From Diogma glabrata (Eukaryota; Arthropoda; Insecta; Diptera; Cylindrotomidae), in NCBI GenBank assembly GCA_963693315.1, contig OY856186.1, forward strand, positions 304,745,879 to 304,809,878: a stretch of 64,000 nucleotides of DNA, given 5' to 3'. Positions within the stretch are counted from its first letter, which is position 1, and every line of letters begins with the position of its first letter. Positions 1-9,833 of the stretch are shown here, piece after piece. Under the pieces are notes generated by a model. The model did no database searches. It was not told where the DNA came from and was given only the letters and a program-made list of their open reading frames with translations. The position numbers were made by a program, and so were the translations under genes.

Positions 1-35
1 ACAGGCATTCAGCATCAACATCGCAAAAAAATCAT
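1..35 (+). CDS. Wnt7: Wnt-family ligand, partial exon
   Basis: This is the 3' end of a coding exon cut off by the window edge. It ends at a consensus donor (gtaagt from 36). A 55-bp intron follows and the frame joins in phase 0 to the next exon, which opens with the strongly conserved Wnt segment. The eleven residues encoded here (Arg-His-Ser-Ala-Ser... in the joined frame) fall in the variable stretch just before the WKWGGCS motif, so they carry no family signal. The call rests on the splice signal and the neighbouring exon. Confidence 0.55.
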
Positions 36-90
36 GTAAGTCACTTTTCATTAGAACTTTCTTAAAGTTAATCAAATAAAATTATTCTAG

Positions 91-225
91 GCATGGAAAT
101 GGGGTGGGTGTTCTGCAGATATTCATTTTGGTATGAAATTTGCCAGAAAATTTTTAGATGCTCGTGAAATAGAGGGCGACGATAGAAGCTTAATGAATTT
201 ACATAACAATCGAGCTGGACGTAAG
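91..225 (+). CDS. Wnt7: Wnt-family ligand, exon with WKWGGCSAD and LMNLHNN motifs
   Basis: This exon is 135 bp (45 codons, phase 0 at both ends), with acceptor tag at 88-90 and donor gtaaat at 226. It encodes the Wnt core from WKWGGCSAD through FLDARE to [12 protein letters not shown]. These are hallmark segments of the cysteine-rich, secreted, lipid-modified Wnt ligands that bind Frizzled receptors. SAD after GGC, rather than SDN, together with DAREI, fits the Wnt7 subfamily (named Wnt2 in Drosophila) better than vertebrate-type Wnt2. The next coding exon starts 21.26 kb downstream. Family assignment is secure from the sequence; the subfamily is inferred from motif similarity. Confidence 0.93.
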
Positions 226-1254
226 GTAAATTCTATAATATAAAGCTTTTAAATTTTTTCTTTAAGCAACAACAGTCTAATCCGAAGCTTAAAATTGAAC
301 TTATAATTTTGTTTTAATTATAGCTATTAGATGTAAAACCAAAACTATATTTTCAATTATAATCGTTACTGTTGATTGCATATAGTTCCATAGACTAAAA
401 CTAACATGAAAAAAATATATAAAACTATGCTCCAGGCGATTTCGAAATTTTTTTATCAAAAACTAAAAATTTCTGTTTTGATTGAATGGTTTTCAATTTA
501 CCACCAAATAAAATAAATAAAATTTACCACCAACAGTAATACAAAAACAAAATAAGGAATTTAAATTATTTTTTGTTGTACATCAACATCAAATTTCGAT
601 TTTTTTAATTAAAATAATTTGATTCTGCCTTTTTCTTGTCGATTTTATTTTTCATTAATCGATCGCAAGTAAGAAGAGTAACTAAGCAGCTCATAAAAAA
701 CTTACAATATTAGATTAAGGAGTTGAGATTTAAGCACATATTAAAAACACTAGACATATTTATTAGGGAGAAATATTACCAAGACAAGTCTATCTTATAT
801 CAAAGTGTCGAGATTTCATTAAAGATACTTATAATTAGTTTGTTCGATCCATTTTAATTCTTTATAGATGTAATTAATACGACAATAACTTCTATACTAA
901 AATTATTTATGTGGCGTTAGTATGCTGAAATATATAGAATAAAAGGCATTAAAATTTAATTAAGAATTCTTAATCGATAAGAATTCTTAATCGACTATTT
1001 TAATTAATACCAAAGATATGTTTATCGTTATAAAAAGAAATTCAACAAAGGGTAGAAGGCAGTAGATTAGCAAAAGTTATTTCTGTTTAATTATATGATG
1101 CACTGAATATTTTAAATGGAACCTTATTCCGTTTAAAATATTCCGTTTAAAATAATCAGTTATTTATAATTACGATAAGTTTAAGTGTCTGTTGATAAAA
1201 TACAATATTTATTTGAAATTTAAATTTTTCGCTGATTCAGACTAATCACTCTTA
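226..1254. other. Unassigned AT-rich intronic stretch
   Basis: I see no coding potential or recognisable element. The only local structure is a short direct repeat of an EcoRI-type palindrome (taagaattcttaatcg) around 962-995. Confidence 0.5.
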
Positions 1255-1830
1255 TTTTTTTACTTCACCACAATTTTAAATTGATTGTGTTAAGTAATGC
1301 AATTTATCGTGAAAAAAAAAAATCTTACATACCCCAAATTTTATTTTTTCTTTTGTTTTGGACCATCCTCTATCTAAATAGCCAAAAGAAATTTTGGTGT
1401 ACGTCTGTGTGTGCGTGGGTGGAGCGGGTGGGTGGTTAGGTGGGTGGTTGTTTGGGTAGGTGAGTTTTCTGCATAGGATCTTGATGAAACATTGGTAAAT
1501 GATACAAGTTCACTTGAAAATGTAAGATCTGGATTCATTTTAAATTTGGACAAAATGGCGGGGGGTCTCTCGAACACCTCTAAGTTTAAATCTTGACTAA
1601 CTTCGGATCCCGGACTATGATCGTATAAGGTTTTAGTACTGTTTCCAATATTTCTGCATACCAACTTCCGGTTTGTCACTTCCGGTTAAAAAGTTTTTAT
1701 TTTATGTGTTTATCCCTACTGTAGCCTACAATTACCGATCGATTTTCATGAAGCGTTGGTAAAAGCTTTCAAATAATATAGTCAAAGCAATCGTTGAATC
1801 AAGACGTTGTTTTTTTTGTGTCATTTTCTT
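1255..1830 (+). repeat. Rep-A dispersed repeat, copy a
   Basis: This stretch resembles, in inverted orientation, the sequence at 34,210-34,650. Shared blocks include a short palindromic end (cacaattttaaattg), the segment 'ttttggaccatcctctatc', a 'ggggggtctctcgaacacct' block, the 'aacttccggtttgtcact' block and a 'ctacagcctacaat' type motif. It is non-coding in all frames apart from chance short ORFs. Its class is unknown. It could be part of a non-autonomous DNA element or a dispersed satellite-like unit. Confidence 0.6.
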
Positions 1831-2029
1831 ACAAATAAATTTAAACTTAAATTTTTTCATTGAATTTTCTATTAATTTTTTATACTTTTATTTAATTTTC
1901 TGTGTTATGAAACTTTTCATAAATTTACCCCTATTTACAGTTAATATAATTACTAATTACTTTTTCTTTTTTTCTGTTTTAGGTAAGTTTTTAGATTTTC
2001 AAAAAAAAGTTTCATCTATTAAATCTATC

Positions 2030-4485
2030 TTTTTTTTTTTTTTTTTTTAATAAAATGTGTTATGTAATAGGGTTTAGAATATGTGTCACAACAACACATA
2101 AATACCTTTTAAGACCTAGGTCTCGACCTGGGTCCCACAACAACTGGCGTTCTGAGGTGTAGATTAACGCTTTTTTTAAACATCTGTGGGTTGAAGCCAC
2201 CTGAGACTAAGTGTTCCGGCAAACTATTCCATTTGTACGCAGTTCGGACAAAGAAGTCTCTCTGCGATCTGCCAGTATGACAGCGCGGGATCTTTACCGT
2301 TTCACTGGTTGCGGCAGCCGATTGCCGAGTGGAACGGGGGTAAGAATAAGTTTGAGGCATGATGCCGCTGATTTCATCTGAGCACTGCTGATGACGATAT
2401 TTGTAAAAAACAACGAGGTCAGCAACAGTGCGACGATGTTGTAGGGAATCAAGTTTTGATGTCAAAGTTCGATCACCCACAATTCGTATAGCTCGCTTTT
2501 GAACAGAGTCCAAGAGGGCCAAGATGGAAACAGAGGCAGCACCCCAAACTTGACAGCAGTACTCCATACAGGGACGAATATAGGACTTATAAACATGGAG
2601 CAATTGGTATGGAGTGAAAAATTTTTTGCATCTATTTAGGAGGCCGAGTTTTTTAGACGCGCTTTTTGCCATCGCCATTACATGATCGTTCCAGAGTAGG
2701 TCATTTGAAACTGTGACACCCAATAAACGAATGTTTTTACATTCACCTATTGGTTCATCACACATACTAAATAAAATATCTTTGGGGAACTCGGTCTTTA
2801 ATCTGGAAACAATCAACAGCTGTGTTTTGGTGGAGTTGAAATTGACAAGGTTTTGGTCACCCCAGTCGGCGACTTTATTCAGGTCTTTGTTCACGTTTAT
2901 GGCAGCGTCTCTCCGGGCAGGATTAATTCGTTCGTGCATTTTACCTTTTGAAGGAAGGGGCTCGAACGACTTGTGCAGAGTACTATCATCTGCAAAACTA
3001 TTTATTGGGTTGCTGGTGATTTTCAACAATTCGTTGATATAAAGCAAAAATAGGGTTGGGGACAATACTGAGCCTTGGGGTACACCAGCGTTAATTAGTT
3101 TAGACTCAGAAGAATATCCGTCTAAGGTTACCGAAATGTATCGGTCGGATAGAAAATTTTGAATCAGCTTCACAACATTGGGATGAAAACCGTACGCAAC
3201 GAGCTTGTTGATTAAGTTTGCATGCCAGACTCGATCGAATGCCTTGGAGATGTCTAAAGCGATAACGTATGTTTCACCACCTTTATCAAGTATGCTGTTC
3301 CAACAATGCGCTACATAGTTTAATAGATCGGTAGTTGATCTTTTGTTTCGAAAACCGTATTGGCTGTCGGATATTAAATGATTTTCTTCCAGAAATTTTG
3401 AAATATGTGTATTAATATAATGCTCATAGACTTTGGATAGGACCGATAGTAAAGCTATTGGCCTATAATTTGAGATATCGGATTTTGGTCCCTTTTTGGG
3501 GACGGGCTGGACATTTGCCAACTTCCAGCACGAGGGAAATATACCAGATTTGTAGGATTGGTAGAATATTTTAGTTAAAGTTGGTGCAAGTTCTTTGGAA
3601 AAGGTTTTTAAAATAATGGGTGGAATATTGTCCATTCCTGATGCTTTGTTGATGTTTAACCCCTTTAAAAGTTTAGCGACTATTTTGGGTTTGAAGTGAA
3701 GTTCATTCATATTAACTCCTGAAGACTGGATTTGGGGTATTTCTTTAGGAGTTTCCAAAACAGTGGAGTTCAGAGCAAAGCGTTCAGCGAACAAGTTAGC
3801 TTTTCTTGCGGGATCATTGACGATTAAATCACCATCAATAATAGGGGGAATAGAAAATTTTGTACCAGAATTTAAAGAATTAATGGCACTGTAGAAACTC
3901 TTGTCAGAAACAGACATAGACGTAAGTTTTGAGGCTTTCGCTCTGTCAATTTCGGACTTTTCGTTTGAGATAATCTGATTAGATATTTTGTTGGCCTTTA
4001 GATATTGGGATCGATTAGTGGGAGTTTTGTTATGAATCCAAATATTAAATGATCTACGTTTGTTTCTAAGTGCCGTTTTGGCAGCTTTCGAATACAAATA
4101 TTTTTGTTTGGGTTTTACTATGGAGAAAGGGACAAATTTATTGATAGCAAATTGGATGGTTTCTGTAAAGTTTTGAGCAGAAACATTTACATTGTCAGTG
4201 TAAAAACAATGACGGTCGAAAGGGAAACCATGGAAAAAATTTTGAAGACCACTCTTATCCATTTTTGAGTAGTGAAATATTTTACGGGGTTTGGGAGCTG
4301 TAGTTTTAAGTAAATCAGTTTTGATAACTGATGAGATTAAATAATGATCAGAATTTCCAATACTACCTTTCGCAACATCGACACTCGTAATATCTGGCAT
4401 TGTGGTAAGATAGAGATCTAGTAGAAAACTATTATCACCGCCATTACGGGGAGTGAAAGTCGGGCTTTTACTATCTACTGAAAAA
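2030..4485 (-). mobile_element. LINE-A copy 1, 5'-truncated non-LTR retrotransposon
   Basis: On the minus strand this is a LINE ending in a poly(A) tail (poly-T at 2030-2048), with a short 3' UTR (2049-2108) that recurs as isolated fragments elsewhere in the window. The 5' end is cut inside the endonuclease domain near 4,485. Flanking words ctattaaatct (2016-2026) and ctatcaaatct (4486-4496) match at 10 of 11 bases and may be a worn target-site duplication, but the left one is not flush with the tail, so this is weak. A near-identical copy lies at 14.1-16.05 kb. Confidence 0.85.
2109..4400 (-). CDS. LINE-A endonuclease (partial) and reverse transcriptase
   Basis: This is an open frame of 763 codons, and the same frame reads on upstream to about 4,485. 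It begins with the tail of an AP-type endonuclease (FLLDLYLTT, then NSDHYLIS with the catalytic Asp-His). The reverse transcriptase follows, with NYRPIALLSVLSK, ALDISKAFDRVWH, the GVPQGSVLSPTLF motif and an intact FADD catalytic box. The C-terminus has the family-typical RDFFVRTAYKWNSLP. There is no RNase H domain. The endonuclease is mostly missing because of 5' truncation, so the copy is non-autonomous although its remaining frame is open. Similarity to LINE-C is strong (for example GMDNIPPIILKTF against GPDNIPPIILKTF). Clade assignment within the APE-type LINEs is left open. Confidence 0.9.
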   Translation of the reverse strand: MPDITSVDVAKGSIGNSDHYLISSVIKTDLLKTTAPKPRKIFHYSKMDKSGLQNFFHGFPFDRHCFYTDNVNVSAQNFTETIQFAINKFVPFSIVKPKQKYLYSKAAKTALRNKRRSFNIWIHNKTPTNRSQYLKANKISNQIISNEKSEIDRAKASKLTSMSVSDKSFYSAINSLNSGTKFSIPPIIDGDLIVNDPARKANLFAERFALNSTVLETPKEIPQIQSSGVNMNELHFKPKIVAKLLKGLNINKASGMDNIPPIILKTFSKELAPTLTKIFYQSYKSGIFPSCWKLANVQPVPKKGPKSDISNYRPIALLSVLSKVYEHYINTHISKFLEENHLISDSQYGFRNKRSTTDLLNYVAHCWNSILDKGGETYVIALDISKAFDRVWHANLINKLVAYGFHPNVVKLIQNFLSDRYISVTLDGYSSESKLINAGVPQGSVLSPTLFLLYINELLKITSNPINSFADDSTLHKSFEPLPSKGKMHERINPARRDAAINVNKDLNKVADWGDQNLVNFNSTKTQLLIVSRLKTEFPKDILFSMCDEPIGECKNIRLLGVTVSNDLLWNDHVMAMAKSASKKLGLLNRCKKFFTPYQLLHVYKSYIRPCMEYCCQVWGAASVSILALLDSVQKRAIRIVGDRTLTSKLDSLQHRRTVADLVVFYKYRHQQCSDEISGIMPQTYSYPRSTRQSAAATSETVKIPRCHTGRSQRDFFVRTAYKWNSLPEHLVSGGFNPQMFKKSVNLHLRTPVVVGPRSRPRS

Positions 4486-4899
4486 CTATCAAATCTGCTA
4501 AATATTAATTTTTTGGAAATAAATATTGATGTTGTTTTTTGGATAAGGAATTAAATAAGGAAAAATTTAAGAAAACTTAGAAAAACCAATATCAATAACA
4601 AGTAAAATTGGAATCTAAATTTTTCAGATAAGAAAATTTTTATTATTATTATTATAAATTTATTTATTTTTATGTTTCTGTGTGTTTGTTAGGTACTTGG
4701 ATTAATATTCAGGCAGTAAACTTAGTCCTAGTAACAAGTTTGCCCAACTGCATGAACAATTTTTCCTTTTGGTGATATAATAGATCTAAGTTTTTGTCGG
4801 GGATCCAACAAAGCATCTGGGCCAGATTGTATTCCTTCAATTATTCTAAAAACATTTATCAGTTTTGGCGTTTTCTGTTGATTGTTTACCTTTTATTGT
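4486..4899 (+). pseudogene. Spacer with a small LINE-C-like RT fragment (about 4,795-4,875)
   Basis: Around 4,795-4,875 the plus strand reads SNKASGPDCIPSIILKTF in one frame. This matches the conserved RT segment of LINE-C (NKASGPDNIPPIILKTF). Nothing before or after it stays in frame, so it is an isolated shred of an older copy. The rest of the interval is AT-rich and unassigned. Confidence 0.55.
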
Positions 4900-5282
4900 T
4901 TCAATTTCTATTATGATTTCACAGTTCAATTGCGATTTCAGAGTTTAGATTGTCGATTTGGCAGCTGGAACTTAGACTTAGATTCAAGTTTTCGGGCTGT
5001 TGATTTGTCAGTTTGGATTTTGTTTTTATATTGAATACAATATCTCATTCACATTTGTGTCGTTGTGGGGTCAACATCACTGTGAATAACTAATTTGATT
5101 ATTTTCTTTTTCTTTTAATTTATTTCAAATCAAAATTTGTTTATTTCAAAAAAAGAAAAGTTATATTTATAAAAAATTAATTATTAATTTCCTAAAACGC
5201 TATTTGGAATATTATAGAAGTTTGGTGTTGCTGAGTTTCTAGAAGTGTTTGTTATTGTGAAATTTAAGATTTTATCTAGAAA

Positions 5283-6257
5283 ATGGCCGTGTGTAGTGTT
5301 TGCAACAATAAAATCGATAGATTTGATGATACAAAACTGGAATGTGTTGGGTGTCACAATTTTTTTCATTCAAATTGCTTGAAAAATACTATTGCTGATT
5401 GTTTGAAGAAGGAGAGATTGCCCTGGAAGTGTAATAAATGCTTGGATCTTACAAAATCAATCTCAACAATATCTAGTGCTTCAATAACTCAAGGTAATTC
5501 TAAATCAAATAATCGTCATGCTACTCCTACTACAACGGAGCTAAAAACTGTCAATCTATTTGAAACAAAAACAAATGATAAACTTGATTTCATCACGCAA
5601 GAACTACAGTTAATATCAAAATCAATTGAAGACACAAAAAATTTATTGTTTACAAAAATTAAAAACATTGAAGATAATATGAAATCAACAATTGCTGAAC
5701 TTCATAATGAAAATATTTTGTTAAAAACGGAGATCAAAACATTAAGCGGTCGTATCGACTACCTTGAGCAAATACCATTAAACAATAGTATCGACATTAT
5801 TGGATTTCCATTAATCAAAAATCAAGATATGCTGCAAAAGTCAATTCTAAAGCTTTTCAATGACACAATGAAAACAAATGTTAACGAAGAAAGCATCATA
5901 TCATGTTATCAGAAAAATATTATCAGCACTGCATCGGTGCCAAATAAAAATGTTACTTGTGTTAAATTTAATTCTAGTGTTAATAAATCGATAGTTATGA
6001 AATGCAAAAAATATCTTAAAGGTAAAAAAATTTGTGTAACTTGTGATGATAATAATCCAATGTATTCAGAATGTTTTGTTAATGATAGCATGACCGCAAA
6101 CAAAAGAAAATTATTCAAGGCTGCAAACAAAGTTAAAAAGGAAACTAGTGTTAAGTACTTATGGTTTCGTCAAGGAAATATATTTATGAGGGAGCAAGAT
6201 GGGAGTAGAATTATAGTGGTCAATGATTTGAAGGATCTTGATATTTTTAAACGTTAG
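5283..6257 (+). CDS. LINE-B ORF1 protein, PHD-like zinc finger plus FP25K-like domain
   Basis: This is a 324-residue protein. Residues 4-56 hold a PHD-like Cys/His pattern (CSVC, CVGC, then His-x2-Cys as HSNC, ending CNKC). About residues 100-165 form a hydrophilic, helical, probably coiled-coil stretch. The C-terminal half from about 175 (IDIIGFPLIK) to the end resembles the domain shared with baculovirus FP25K-like proteins and many insect LINE ORF1 proteins, including NANKRKLFKAA-type and YLWFRQGNIFMRE segments. The likely role is binding element RNA in the ribonucleoprotein. The start is the first Met after an in-frame stop and is followed closely by the zinc finger. ORF2 starts 16 bp after the stop codon. 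Confidence 0.85.
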   Translation: MAVCSVCNNKIDRFDDTKLECVGCHNFFHSNCLKNTIADCLKKERLPWKCNKCLDLTKSISTISSASITQGNSKSNNRHATPTTTELKTVNLFETKTNDKLDFITQELQLISKSIEDTKNLLFTKIKNIEDNMKSTIAELHNENILLKTEIKTLSGRIDYLEQIPLNNSIDIIGFPLIKNQDMLQKSILKLFNDTMKTNVNEESIISCYQKNIISTASVPNKNVTCVKFNSSVNKSIVMKCKKYLKGKKICVTCDDNNPMYSECFVNDSMTANKRKLFKAANKVKKETSVKYLWFRQGNIFMREQDGSRIIVVNDLKDLDIFKR

Positions 6258-6273
6258 TTTTTAAAATAAAAAA

Positions 6274-9261
6274 ATGCCAGTAAATAAGAAAAATATAATA
6301 TATATAGATCCTGATCACGATTCTACGTCCCCTCTTGATACTTCAAATGCTTCTCTTAATGCTAATTATAGCATAGTTGAGGAGGTTATTGTTCTGCATC
6401 AGAATATCCGTAGCATGCGTGCAAATTTAGATAAGTTTATAGCTCATGTTGATGTCCTAAATAGTCTGCCTTTGTTAATGTTTTTGTCAGAGATCTGGAT
6501 TGAAGACAATGAGTTGAATAATTATAATATAGAAGGTTATAATTTGTATGGGTGTTGTAATAATAATTATAGAGCAGGTGGAGTGTGTGTATATGTAAGA
6601 AATGATGTTGAGTGTAATATTGCAACTTGGAATCTCAAATCTGCGGACATTTTAAAATTGGAGTTTCAAATTTTTAATGAAATTTTTACCTTTGTTTGTA
6701 TTTATAGGTTTAATTATATGCCGATTCAAACTTTTCTATCGGAGTTCACTCCCGTGTTAACAAAAATTAACAGCAAAAATTTAATAATTCTTGGTGATAT
6801 TAATATTAATATTCTTAGTTCATCTCAAGAAAGTGATGAATATTTGTATTTGTTAGCGACAGAGGGCTTAGAAACATTATTGAATGAAGTAACACGACCT
6901 GCTTCTAATACCTGTATTGACCACTTTTTTGCAAGACTTCAAAACTCCTCTAAAGTGATAATACAAACTCAATCACTTAATCTGAATATAACTGATCATA
7001 ATCTGATTCATGCTACTATTAAACTTGAATCAATTCCTGAATCTGCGGAATTAAAATCTCTACCTACAACAACCGTAAATTATAATATTCTCAATGGATT
7101 GCTGTCGCAGGAGCTCTGGCTAAACATTTATAATGAACGTTGTCCCAATAAAGCGTTGGATTTATTTATTGATGCTTTTTCTGATTATGTAAAACTGAGT
7201 ACTTCGATCAATGTTGTATCAAAAGCGCACCCTAAGAAATTAAAACCTTGGATTTCAAATAAATTGTGTAAAAAAATTAATAAAAAGAATCAGCTAGCCA
7301 AAAAATTAAAAAAATATTCCAATAATGTTAATCTCAGACAAGAATTTGAAAAAATGTCTAATGACATTGCAGTGGAGGTTGTTAAAGAAAAAGAATTGTT
7401 TTATAGAGGCAAGTTTATCCAAAATAGATCTAATGGTAAAGGAAGTTGGAAATTAGTTAATGAAATTCTAACTAAGAACTGTAATAATAATGTTGTGAAG
7501 CAGGTTTTAATAAAAAATAAGCAAGGAGTTACTATAAACGATCCAATAGAAATAGCGAATGAATTTAATAATCATTTTATTAATATATGTAAACAACAGA
7601 CTAATGAAGCGCCGGCACTTGATAACTTGCCGTGTCCTACGTATAATAATACTATAGATTCTAGTTTCTTTATGAAACCAACCTCAAACTCCGAAATAAT
7701 CTCAATTATCAGTTCTCTCAATTCAAAGAAATCTAATGATGTATTTGGGTTTAGTAACTATATGTTTAAAATGATTTCAACTAATATAGCGGATGTTTTA
7801 GCTCATGTTTTTAATTTGAGTTTTGAGACTGGTATTGTGCCCGATAAATTGAAATCTGCCCTGGTAATTCCGGTATTCAAGAAAGGAGACACTAGCTGTG
7901 CTGGAAACTATAGACCTATATCCCTACTGCCGATATTATCAAAAATATTAGAAAAATTAGTTAAACATAGAATGCTTAGTTTTCTTAATAAGCATAATTT
8001 CTTTAGTAGGAATCAATTTGGTTTTATTAAAAATCGTAGTACTGAGTTAGCGTTATTGGAGTTTTTAGATAAAATTTATATTGCTATTAACGAAAATAAA
8101 GTTGCAGCTGGGTTGTTTGTTGACATTAAAAAGGCGTTTGATATGGTTGAACATAAGGAACTATTGCGTATCTTGAAAACAATTGGGTTTAGAGGAGTAA
8201 CATACTCTTGGCTTCAGTCTTATCTCAAAGATAGAATCCAACGGGTGAAGTTCAATAGCTGCCTTAGCAGTAGTCAAAAAATCGAAAGGGGTGTTCCCCA
8301 AGGTTCTGTATTGGGCCCAATTTTCTTTCTAATATATATAAACTCAATATTTTCTCTACCTCTTATTGGAAATATTGTTGCATTTGCTGATGATATGGCC
8401 CTGAGCTATAGTGATAATAACACAGATAATATAGCTGTGTTTATGAATTATGATCTGAAAATCTTAAATAACTGGTTGCGTAATCATTCGCTGGTAATTA
8501 GTGAAAAAACAAAAGCAATGTTTTTTAGTCCTCAGGTGTCCAACTGCAGCAACTTGTCACACAGAATTATATGTCATTCTCATGATTGTGATAACATTAT
8601 ATGCTCGAGTAATTGCTTATTCATTGAAACAGTAAAGACTTTTAAATATTTGGGTATATTTCTCGATTCTTCTCTTAGCTGGAAACAACATGTTGACTAT
8701 CTAAAAAAATATTTTTGTTCCACTTTGAGACAAATTTATATACTTAAAAAAGTTTGTCCTATTGGCGTACTTAAGACATTTTACTACGCTTTTATTCAAT
8801 CAAAATTTGAATATGGTATACCGTGTTGGGGAGGAATTTATAAGACCACGCTAAAACCATTATTAATTGTTCAGAAACATTGTATTAGGGTAATTTTGGG
8901 TAAAAAAAAAATGGAACCATCTTTTCCACTATTTAAAAGTTGCGAAATATTGCCCTTACGTCATCTATACGTATTTAAAGTTTTACGAATTTTTTATTTC
9001 AAAAGTGGAAATTACATTATTCGACATTCGGAACAACATAATATTCGTAGCAATAATCTTGGTATGTTTATCGTACCTAAATTCAGGATAGAAAACGTTA
9101 GAAGATATTTTTTAGCTATTGCACCGTATTTATTTAACTCGCTGCCCGAAATTATTAGAAAAGTAAAGTTTCACGAAGGACTGAAACTGTTTTTGTTGTC
9201 TATCAAAGAATGGCTATTTGGTATTTCCGATGTAGAACGCTTATTTAGTGTCTTTGTCTGA
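6274..9261 (+). CDS. LINE-B ORF2, AP endonuclease and reverse transcriptase
   Basis: This is an intact 995-residue ORF. Residues about 38-250 form an AP-type endonuclease with its catalytic motifs visible: LHQNIRSM, LSEIWI, GDININI, CIDHFF and ITDHNLI. The RT spans about 520-790, with VFKKGD, NYRPISLLPILSK, FVDIKKAFDMVEH, RGVPQGSVLGPIFF and FADDMALSY near residue 703, so the catalytic Asp pair is present. There is no RNase H. The arrangement with a PHD-bearing ORF1, and motifs such as RNQFGF and ELALLEFLD, fit the CR1-like side of the Jockey superfamily; the exact clade is an inference. No disabling mutation is seen, so this copy may be competent. Confidence 0.93.
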   Translation: MPVNKKNIIYIDPDHDSTSPLDTSNASLNANYSIVEEVIVLHQNIRSMRANLDKFIAHVDVLNSLPLLMFLSEIWIEDNELNNYNIEGYNLYGCCNNNYRAGGVCVYVRNDVECNIATWNLKSADILKLEFQIFNEIFTFVCIYRFNYMPIQTFLSEFTPVLTKINSKNLIILGDININILSSSQESDEYLYLLATEGLETLLNEVTRPASNTCIDHFFARLQNSSKVIIQTQSLNLNITDHNLIHATIKLESIPESAELKSLPTTTVNYNILNGLLSQELWLNIYNERCPNKALDLFIDAFSDYVKLSTSINVVSKAHPKKLKPWISNKLCKKINKKNQLAKKLKKYSNNVNLRQEFEKMSNDIAVEVVKEKELFYRGKFIQNRSNGKGSWKLVNEILTKNCNNNVVKQVLIKNKQGVTINDPIEIANEFNNHFINICKQQTNEAPALDNLPCPTYNNTIDSSFFMKPTSNSEIISIISSLNSKKSNDVFGFSNYMFKMISTNIADVLAHVFNLSFETGIVPDKLKSALVIPVFKKGDTSCAGNYRPISLLPILSKILEKLVKHRMLSFLNKHNFFSRNQFGFIKNRSTELALLEFLDKIYIAINENKVAAGLFVDIKKAFDMVEHKELLRILKTIGFRGVTYSWLQSYLKDRIQRVKFNSCLSSSQKIERGVPQGSVLGPIFFLIYINSIFSLPLIGNIVAFADDMALSYSDNNTDNIAVFMNYDLKILNNWLRNHSLVISEKTKAMFFSPQVSNCSNLSHRIICHSHDCDNIICSSNCLFIETVKTFKYLGIFLDSSLSWKQHVDYLKKYFCSTLRQIYILKKVCPIGVLKTFYYAFIQSKFEYGIPCWGGIYKTTLKPLLIVQKHCIRVILGKKKMEPSFPLFKSCEILPLRHLYVFKVLRIFYFKSGNYIIRHSEQHNIRSNNLGMFIVPKFRIENVRRYFLAIAPYLFNSLPEIIRKVKFHEGLKLFLLSIKEWLFGISDVERLFSVFV

Positions 9262-9833
9262 GTGCACGCATCCAAATCCAAATCTAAATTTATTCTGACT
9301 GGCAAAACTTTGGCTTGCCTCGTTATGTGTCATTGATGGTTTTCTTTTGTTTTGTGATTTTAAATTAAATGGAATTGTTCATTTTTGTTTTTTTTTTTTT
9401 TAGAAATAATTTTAATTTTATAATACCTCTATTTCAAATATTAAATTAGTATTAAAATTGTGAAAACCCCACTTCCACTATAACTTAATAAAATGTTTTT
9501 AATTTTAGATTAATTCAACTCTATCCAAACTTTTCATCTGAAAAGCAAGGATATCGAATTAATAATATTTCTCTTTTCTTTTGTAATCATTTCAATTTTT
9601 AAACATGGTAAACAGTAAAAAAAGAATGAAAAAAACTATTGTAATTATTTTTTTTATATTAGTTAAAATTATATTAGAGTTTTATTTTATAAATTTAGTT
9701 ATTGTAATTCTTGATTTAAGTGTTTTTGATGTTATGTATTGAAAAGTAGAAGAGAATAAATACAATTAAATTAAAAATTAAGGCTTTTCTTTAAGGTTTA
9801 AGGTTTATTAAGGTTTATAAACGTTGAGTTAAA
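9262..9833. other. LINE-B 3' region and LINE-C 5' region
   Basis: These 570 AT-rich bases have no ORF. The first part should be the LINE-B 3' UTR. The last 50 bases before LINE-C (9,783-9,833) hold three imperfect direct repeats of 'aaggttta', which may be the LINE-C 5' end. I could not find a target duplication that separates the two elements. Confidence 0.5.

Larger units (their letters stand above)
4900..9782 (+). mobile_element. LINE-B, apparently full-length two-ORF non-LTR retrotransposon
   Basis: Two complete ORFs on the plus strand, 16 bp apart, form a coding-intact LINE. The 5' end is not resolved: the UTR begins somewhere after the old RT fragment near 4,875. The 3' end is also unresolved; it probably lies near 9,780, after an aataaa at about 9,755 and an A/T-rich stretch, immediately before LINE-C. 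No clean poly(A) tail or target duplication was found, which is common for CR1-like elements that end in short repeats. Boundaries are estimates. Confidence 0.7.

Noticed and set aside
2713..3042. 109-codon plus-strand ORF, repeated at 14778-15107
   Set aside because: Antisense to the LINE-A RT; its repetition only reflects the two LINE-A copies.
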